From Doryteuthis pealeii (lineage: Eukaryota > Mollusca > Cephalopoda > Myopsida > Loliginidae), in the NCBI GenBank assembly GCA_023376005.1, contig CM042157.1, positions 52,039,833 to 52,103,832 of the forward strand: a DNA stretch of 64,000 nt, written 5' to 3'. Below, one piece after another: positions 57,623 through 64,000 of this stretch (the stretch's first letter is position 1; the number at the start of each line of letters is the position of its first letter). Below the pieces are notes generated by a model that made no database searches, was not told the origin of the DNA, and worked only from the letters and a program-made list of their open reading frames with translations. The position numbers and the translations under genes are program-made.

Positions 57623-59217
57623 ATTATTAAGAAAAAATCCAAAAAAGACTAATAACCATTGTTCACCATAGGACCATTCATTAAAATTATGCAAAAAGTA
57701 CCATTTAAACGGGCTAATTTGTAGTAAAATACGTATAAAAAACTAAGTAGCTCCGAAATGAGAATTAGCCAATGAGAATCGAGTATTCGATATATAAACA
57801 AGTTTTAAAAAAATTATTATGCTTATTAGCGAGAAAAAATGTTTAATGTGCATTTTACCTTCAAAAAAGTATAGCGAAATAAACATTACCTTATGATAAT
57901 CCCTTTACTAAACCAAACAAATTTTCTTCAGGAAAAAAATCAAAATATAATTTTCAATTAAAAAATGAACTGACTTTTTAGAACAAATAAAAAATAATAG
58001 TATTTCGCATACATGTGACAACAAGTCACTTCTAAGAAACGTAAATAACGAGTAATATTTCTTTCGCGTAGCGAACTGACTTTTTAGGGTAATAAAGGAC
58101 TATTTGCTCATAAATTCCTATCATAAAATAAACTGAATCCTCATTTTATGTACGTGTTTTTGCAATAAATGTTTTATTTTTTTTGCAACCGTTATTTTAC
58201 AATAATAAATATATTTTATTTATTTATTTTAATATTCACTTCAATGTTTATATTCTAAAAGTTTTTATTTTGTGAGAATGTTTAGTTTTAAAGTTTTACA
58301 CTTTTACTCGTAAATTCCTACGATAAAATGCCCAAGCCTAATTTTATGGTAGGAATTTACGAGTAAAAAGTTGAATATTACCTTTTGTTGTTGTTGTTGT
58401 TATTTCTTTTTTTTTTTTTTTTTGGCTTTGGTACTACGTCAGATTTTAATCATCGTCTACGAAAAAACAAAATTACGGTCATAAAAGGAGGATCCAATTT
58501 ATGCCTGAATTGTAAAACGAGCCCCCACTTTAAAACTAAACATTTTCACAAAATAAATATTTTTAGAATATAAACATTGAACTGAATATTAAAATGAATA
58601 AAGAAAATATATTTAATATTGTAAAATAACGGGTACAAGAAAAATAAAACATTTATTGCAAAAACAAGGACATAAAATGAGGGTTCAGTTTATTTTATGG
58701 TAGGAATTTACGAGCGAATAGTCCTTTATTACCCTTTTTAGAACAAATAAAAAATAATAGTATTTCGCATACATGTTACTTCTAAAAAACATAAATATTT
58801 ATTGTTTACTAGTGCTTCGATCGCGTAGACGAACTATGAATATGTGTGACTTGTTGTCACATGTATACAAAATACTATTCTTTTTTTTTTTTATTTAAAA
58901 ATTTTTCCTCAACAAAAAAAAAAATTGTTTGCTTTTGTAAAGGGATTTTTGTTTTGTTTTGAGGGTCGCTTTTTTTATTTCATAAACACAGAAAACATCA
59001 GCTGATGTTTACATTCCAGAGAAAATCTGTAATCTCATTGGCTAATTCGAATTCAAAGCTATTTCCGTTTTATACGTATTTTACTCACTTAAAACTTATT
59101 TAATTAATTCTCCATGCAAGAAACCTATGCGCGAACAAAAATTGGAATTTTGGGGTGAGTTTATTTTAATAATAAAGGACAATTTCTCAGGTGACTTTTT
59201 ACATCCGACACAACTGA
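57623..59217. mobile_element. 1.6-kb foldback element inserted in Z
   Basis: The outer parts are inverse copies (left AAAATACGTATAAAA and AATTAGCCAATGAGA against the complement near 59030-59090), and the right outer part is repeat R. Inner arms of about 210 bp (58085-58295 and 58524-58740) are inverse, and the centre has a hairpin (58306-58370) with arms around CTCGTAAATTCCTAC. Nested inverted symmetry with no coding sequence fits a non-autonomous foldback DNA transposon. It interrupts the protease, which resumes at 59218. Confidence 0.7.
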
Positions 59218-60440
59218 ACGATAATCGGCTTGGGACTGTGGCCTATAAGTGTTGTGGAGTCGGGATGGTCCGGCTTGGTGTGGGCAACAGGCCCTCTATC
59301 GATGTAGAAGTTCTGGTCGTAGACGTGGAGCTACTCGGGTTTGACTTGTTGCTTGGACTGGGCGCAATCAAACAGCTGGTTGGGATGTCCATGACTAGCA
59401 CTGGTGGGCAAAATTCCCCCAACTTGACGAGCCAAGCTGTGCTGCCATCACCATCAATGAGCCTGATTTCCAAGCAAAGTATGGTGCGAAAAAACAGATA
59501 TTGATTGCATCATGGAAGTGGTCCGGTGACCAGCCGCCAGTCAAGTTAAAGAACAGGCTGTCAGAATATCCTGCCCCTGAGCAACTTCGGGAGGAGTACA
59601 ACTGGGAGCTGCAAACTTGGATATAAAATGGGTGGCTACTTCCATACCCTGCAGATGATCTCGGACCCCCAAAGTGGCTGATCCTCCTAATGGCCATCTT
59701 GCAGGGAAACAAACGAAAGGTTCGGCCCATTATGGACTACCGCGAGCTCAATGAGCACATAGATGCATATACGACCAGCACAGACGTGTGCACGCAAATT
59801 ACGAGATTGGCGGCAGCAAGGGTGAGATGTCGCCGTGTTGGTGAGAACGTTAACAAAGCTACCTCTTCATATATTGACAATATATTCGTTCATGAAAATA
59901 TATGTTCCGCATCCCGTGTAAAAAAGCACCTTGAGTAGTTAAGATGCGGCACACGAGTGTTAGGATTGCACGTTTAGGAGGAGCGCAATAAGCTTCGGTG
60001 GTGTCGTGGAGGTGAGCCGCCGACTCCGCCTGATGTATTAACCAGTCGGACTATTTTCTCCGTGTGTGGCTGATTGACGGGGAAATTTCCGGTGTGTGGT
60101 TGGCTAGGCATTGCGACCGCGTTCATAAAGCGAAGAGCAAACGCCGTAACCACTGGATGAGACGATAAAGTGCAAGACCCCCTCTTGAGCCGAATGTTGG
60201 CGAATGTTTTCACCAGAGTGGCACAAACAGATCCAGTGCGTGGTGATTGGTGCGTTGATGGACAGGACGTCACTGTGTGGGTGAACGCGAGCTCATTAGC
60301 CAGTGGTGTTGTTATTGAGAGTGGGTGGAGCCGTGGCTGAAGATGCGAACTGGCTGAGACCGATGAGCGAGAATAAACACATTAACTTGACAGAACTTGA
60401 TGCAGTGTTGCGGGGCAAACTGTTCAAGCAGTGGTCTGCC
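59218..60440 (+). pseudogene. Element Z protease end, reverse transcriptase and RNase H remnant
   Basis: Protease tail: SIDVEVLVVDVELLGFDLLL. RT start: KRKVRPIMDYRELNEHIDAY. A deletion then joins to SSYIDNIFVHENICSASRV, where the catalytic YxDD pair reads YIDN, so one catalytic Asp is Asn. RNase H: DGQDVTVWVNASSLASGVVI, where the usual first Asp of the site is Asn, and later NLTELDAVLRGK with its Glu. Several stops and at least two frameshifts. The N-terminal zinc-binding part of integrase is missing between here and the next entry. Confidence 0.7.
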
Positions 60441-61329
60441 CCGGTGCATTGGAAGTCAGGCAGGCTTTCTGTACATGACAATTGGAGCAGGGTGGGAATG
60501 GATGTGACCCATTTTGGAGGCCAGCACTACCTGACACTGATAGACTGTGGTCCCAGTCGTTTTGCTATTTGGTGGCAAGTCTCCACCAGTATCATCTGGC
60601 AGCTGGAGACAATCTTTTTACGAAAGGGGGTCGCCAATTGAACTGCTTACTGACAATGCCACAGTGTTTTGCGGGGAAAGGTTCACCAGACTTGCAAAAG
60701 ATTGGGGTGTCCGGATAAGATTCCGATGCGCCTACCTATCATCGGGGAATGGGATAGTGGAGAGATCCCACTGCACGATAAAGCGCATCGCCGTGGGAAC
60801 AGAATGCTCTCTTATGGAGGCGGTATACTAGTATAATGTGACACCAAAAAACGACACCCCAGCTTCAACAGCGCTAGACAACCTAATATATACCTACCGC
60901 ACTCGCGTGAAGGGCATTGATACTGCTCCACCGTTTGACGCCACAGATTCTGGCACATACGCTGCAGGGGACATTGTTTGGGTGAAGAGACCGCATGGGC
61001 GACGTACAGCACAGTTCGAGAAGGGGAAAGTGATGAAAGTCCTTGTGGATGGAGTACCACACGGCATAAAAGATGTTCATCCGGTGCGTGGAGCAGAGAC
61101 TACCAGCAGCCACATTACCACCTCGGACGAAGAAACCCCTATGGTGTATGAAGGGCAAATGCAGGAAGACATGACAATCTCAACTGGAAGTGCAAACAGT
61201 GTCCTCGAACAAGATGAGCACAGCGATACGTCAGAGGAGATAGCCGAGCCGACTCCACTGAGACGAAGTACCAAGATAAAACGGCCTGCTCCACATTGTC
61301 CTTTGTGTGATCATCAGATCAGGGAGGAG
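60441..61329 (+). pseudogene. Element Z integrase remnant
   Basis: Catalytic core: RVGMDVTHFGGQHYLTLID (first Asp at 60501-60503), a frameshift, then PIELLTDNATVFCGERFTRL (second Asp at 60652-60654) and SSGNGIVERSHCTIKRIAVG (Glu at 60760-60762). Asp to Glu spacing is 35 residues, the D,D-35-E pattern, so all three catalytic residues are still encoded although in two frames. The C-terminal part (60838-61368) reads GDIVWVKRPHGRRTAQFEKG and has an acidic, Ser/Thr-rich tail. A purine tract, CAGGGAGGAG, lies directly before the 3' LTR at 61330. Confidence 0.75.
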
Positions 61330-61681
61330 TGTGATTTTCATGAGCAAGATATGCGACATCATGCATGAAAACATCTGCGATTTGCATGCCGATGTTGTCG
61401 TAGAGCAGTTTGGAAGAGAGAACAGACGAAGTACGCTGATGCAAATCTAAAACTCTGCTGATTAACCAATTGGCCGCCTCGCCGTAGCCTATAAAATGAG
61501 TGTGTCGGAGGCTGGGGCAGTGGATCGGAAACCGTCTTGGAAGTCTGGTCGTTTGAAGGTTTCACTGCTCTGTTCGAGAAGTTTTCACTGCCCTGTTCAT
61601 GCGAAGATTTAACTGTATAACTCAAATAAAGAAGAAGATTCAGCAGTCCAGATTGCGGGTTGTTAACTATATTAGCAGACA
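61330..61681 (+). mobile_element. 3' LTR of gypsy element Z
   Basis: TGTGATTTTC at the left; the proposed right end CAGACA gives a TGT...ACA form of 352 bp. It contains CTATAAAAT and an AATAAA at 61625-61630. It has an internal stretch (CTGTTCGAGAAGTTTTCACTGC region) not present in the 5' LTR. Bases beyond the two LTRs do not match, so no target-site duplication is visible and the right end is approximate. Confidence 0.65.
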
Positions 61682-61801
61682 CCCCCATGAGATACCCAGA
61701 CATGACAAAGCAGGAGAAGCATATATCACCTACACTGCAGAAAATGCAATACCAAAATTCCTTGATATCTAACCTCTCTAGTCTGTCTAGCTCACTTTCT
61801 A
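61682..61801. other. Spacer between element Z and the satellite
   Basis: 120 bases without a recognised feature. Confidence 0.5.
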
Positions 61802-64000
61802 CATCTTTTAAATGGGACCTACTCGTCCTGTAGTTCTGCTTAGCAACAATTCCTAAGATCTTTTAAATGGGACCTACTCGTCCTGTAGTTCTGCTTAGCA
61901 ACAATTCCTAAGATCTTTTAAACGTAATCTACTCATCCTGTAGTTCTGCTTAGCAACAATTCCTAAGATCTTTTAAATGGGACCTACACGTCCTGTAGTT
62001 CTGCTTAGCAACAATTCCTAAGATCTTTTTAAATGGGACCTACTCGTCCTGTAGTTTTGCTTAGCAACAATTCCTAAAATCATTTAAATGGGACCTACTC
62101 GTCCTGTAGTTTGCTTAGCAACAATTCCTAAGATCTTTTAAATGGGACCTACTCGTCCTGTAGTTCTGCTTAGCAACAATTCCTAAGATCTTTTAAATGG
62201 GACCTACTCGTCCTGTAGTTTTGCTTAGCAACAATTCCTAAGATCATTTACATGGGACCTACTCGTCCTGTAGTTTTGCTTAGCAACAATTCCTAAGATC
62301 TTTAAATGGGACCTACTCCTCCTGAGTTCTGCTTAGCAACAATTCCTAAGATCTTTTAAATGGGACCTACTCCTCCTGTAGTTCTGCTTAGCAACAATTC
62401 CTAAGATCTTTTAAATGGGACCTACTCGTCCTGTAGTTTTGCTTAGCAACAATTCCTAAGATCTTTAAATGGGACCTACTCCTCCTGTAGTTCTGCTTAG
62501 CAACAATTCCTAAGATCATTTACATGGGACCTACTCGTCCTGTAGTTTTGCTTAGCAACAATTTCTAAGATCATTTACATGGGACCTACTCGTCCTGTAG
62601 TTTTGCTTAGCAACAATTCCTAAGATCATTTACATGGGACCTACTCGTCCTGTAGTTTTGCTTAGCAACAATTCCTAAGATCATTTACATGGGACCTACT
62701 CGTCCTGTAGTTCTGCTTAGCACAATTCCTAAGATCTTTTAAATGGGACCTACTCCTCCTGTAGTTCTGCTTAGCAACAATTCCTTCTAAGTTCCTTCTT
62801 AAATGGGACCTACTCCTCCTGTACAGTTGTAGTTTTGCTTAGCAACAATTCCTAAGATCTTTTAAATGGGACCTACTCCTCCTGTAGTTCTGCTTAGCAA
62901 CAATTCCTAAGATCATTTACATGGGACCTACTCGTCCTGTAGTTTTGCTTAGCAACAATTCTAAGATCATTTACATGGGACCTACTCGTCCTGTAGTTTT
63001 GCTTAGCAACAATTCCTAAGATCATTTACATGGGACCTACTCGTCCTGTAGTTTGCTTAGCAACAATTCCTAAGATCATTTACATGGGACCTACTCGTCC
63101 TGTAGTTCTGCTTAGCAACAATTCCTAAGATCTTTAAATGGGACCTACTCCTCCTGTAGTTCTGCTTAGCAACAATTCCTAAGATCTTTTAAATGGGACC
63201 TACTCGTCCTGTAGTTTTGCTTAGCAACAATTCCTAAGATCTTTTAAATGGGACCTACTCCTCCTGTAGTTCTTGCTTAGCAACAATTCCTAAGATCTTA
63301 CATGGGACCTACTCGTCTGTAGTTTTGCTTAGCAACAATTCTAAGATCATTTACATGGGACCTACTCGTCCTGTAGTTTTGCTTAGCAACAATTCCTAAG
63401 ATCATTTACATGGGACCTACTCGTCCTGTAGTTTCTGCTTAGCAACAATTCCTAAGATCTTTTAAATGGGACCTACTCCTCCTGTAGTTCTGCTTAGCAA
63501 CAATTCCTAAGATCTTTTAAATGGGACCTACTCGTCCTGTAGTTTTGCTTAGCAAACAATTCCTAAGATCATTTACATGGGACCTACTCGTCCTGTAGTT
63601 TTGCTTAGCAACAATTCCTAAGATCATTTACATGGGACCTACTCGTCCTGTAGTTCTGCTTAGCAACAATTCCTAAGATCTTTTAATGGGACCTACTCGT
63701 CCGTAGTTTGCTTAGCAACAATTCCTAAGATCTTTAAATGGGACCTACTCGTCCTGTAGTTTTGCTTAGCAACAATTCCTAAGATCTTTTAAATGGGACC
63801 TACTCTCCTGTAGTTCTGCTTAGCAACAATTCCTAAGATCTTTTAAATGGGACCTACTCCTCCTGTAGTTCTGCTTAGCAACAATTCTAAGATCTTTTAA
63901 ATGGGACCTACTCGTCCTGTAGTTTTGCTTAGCAACAATTCCTAAGATCATTTACATGGGACCTACTCGTCCTGTAGTTTTGCTTAGCAACAATTCCTAA
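61802..64000. repeat. 55-bp satellite array, about 40 units, running off the window
   Basis: The unit (start AAGATCTTTTAAATGGGACC, end GCTTAGCAACAATTCCT) is 55 bp, measured between 61855 and 61910, with single-base length variants. Two linked subtypes alternate: AAGATCTTTTAAAT with TCCTCC and TTCTGC, and AAGATCATTTACAT with TCGTCC and TTTTGC, besides mixed units, mainly at the left edge. The length is not a multiple of three and no long frame exists. One unit near 62785-62830 has a small internal duplication. Left-edge units (61910-61970) are the most divergent, as is usual at array borders. Confidence 0.95.

Noticed and set aside
57108..57694. Minus-strand open frames across the gag/protease of element Z
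   Set aside because: Shadows of the plus-strand gag and protease, which carry the recognisable motifs.
61802..64000. CRISPR-like array (regular repeats)
   Set aside because: Units are contiguous 55-bp satellite repeats with no variable spacers, in an animal genome.

Overview
This is a window of animal nuclear DNA. It is AT-rich, mostly non-coding and dense in microsatellites and decayed transposons, with short exons separated by kilobases. I infer an invertebrate, most likely a lophotrochozoan such as a cephalopod mollusc. The basis is the mix of Penelope-like, Ty3/gypsy, Helitron-like and tRNA-derived repeats, so the clade is an inference, not a reading.

One host gene is visible, on the + strand: the 3' part of a CCDC142-like gene. 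Its exons are 4831-4977 (probable), 6182-6359, 22681-22886 and 34584-34798, the last with a stop and an AATAAA signal. Splice phases agree at all three junctions. The two large introns are about 16.3 kb and 11.7 kb.

Intron 1 and exon 3 lie in a near-identical tandem structure, 6419-24728, in the order A1-B1-C1-B2-A2-B3-C2, with units of about 2.5, 2.8 and 2.5 kb. Exon 3 is present twice, in C1 and C2, and only the C2 copy joins the flanking exons in frame throughout. B2 and C1 are shorter than their sisters mainly through scattered single-base losses, which looks more like uncorrected long-read sequence and an assembly duplication than evolution. Each A unit carries a minus-strand gypsy gag remnant. 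Each B unit carries a tRNA-like (SINE-type) segment and hammerhead-like motifs.

Intron 2 (22887-34583) holds foldback sequences, a decayed copy of an uncharacterised transposase-like family (30190-32660, minus) and another gag remnant (32790-33480, minus). Downstream of the gene, 35757-38054 is a Penelope-like element with long inverted arms and a GIY-YIG remnant. A second, small one lies at 49225-49972. At 43821-43924 there is a decayed 5S rRNA-like sequence, and 43987-46010 looks like a non-autonomous Helitron.

From 52889 to 61681 gypsy elements are stacked. Element Y (minus) has an LTR and an integrase tail. Element X (minus) has an LTR and pol fragments, and is cut by element Z (plus), which has both LTRs, gag, protease, RT, RNase H and integrase. 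Z is itself interrupted by a 1.6-kb foldback element. The window ends in about 40 copies of a 55-bp satellite (61802-64000).
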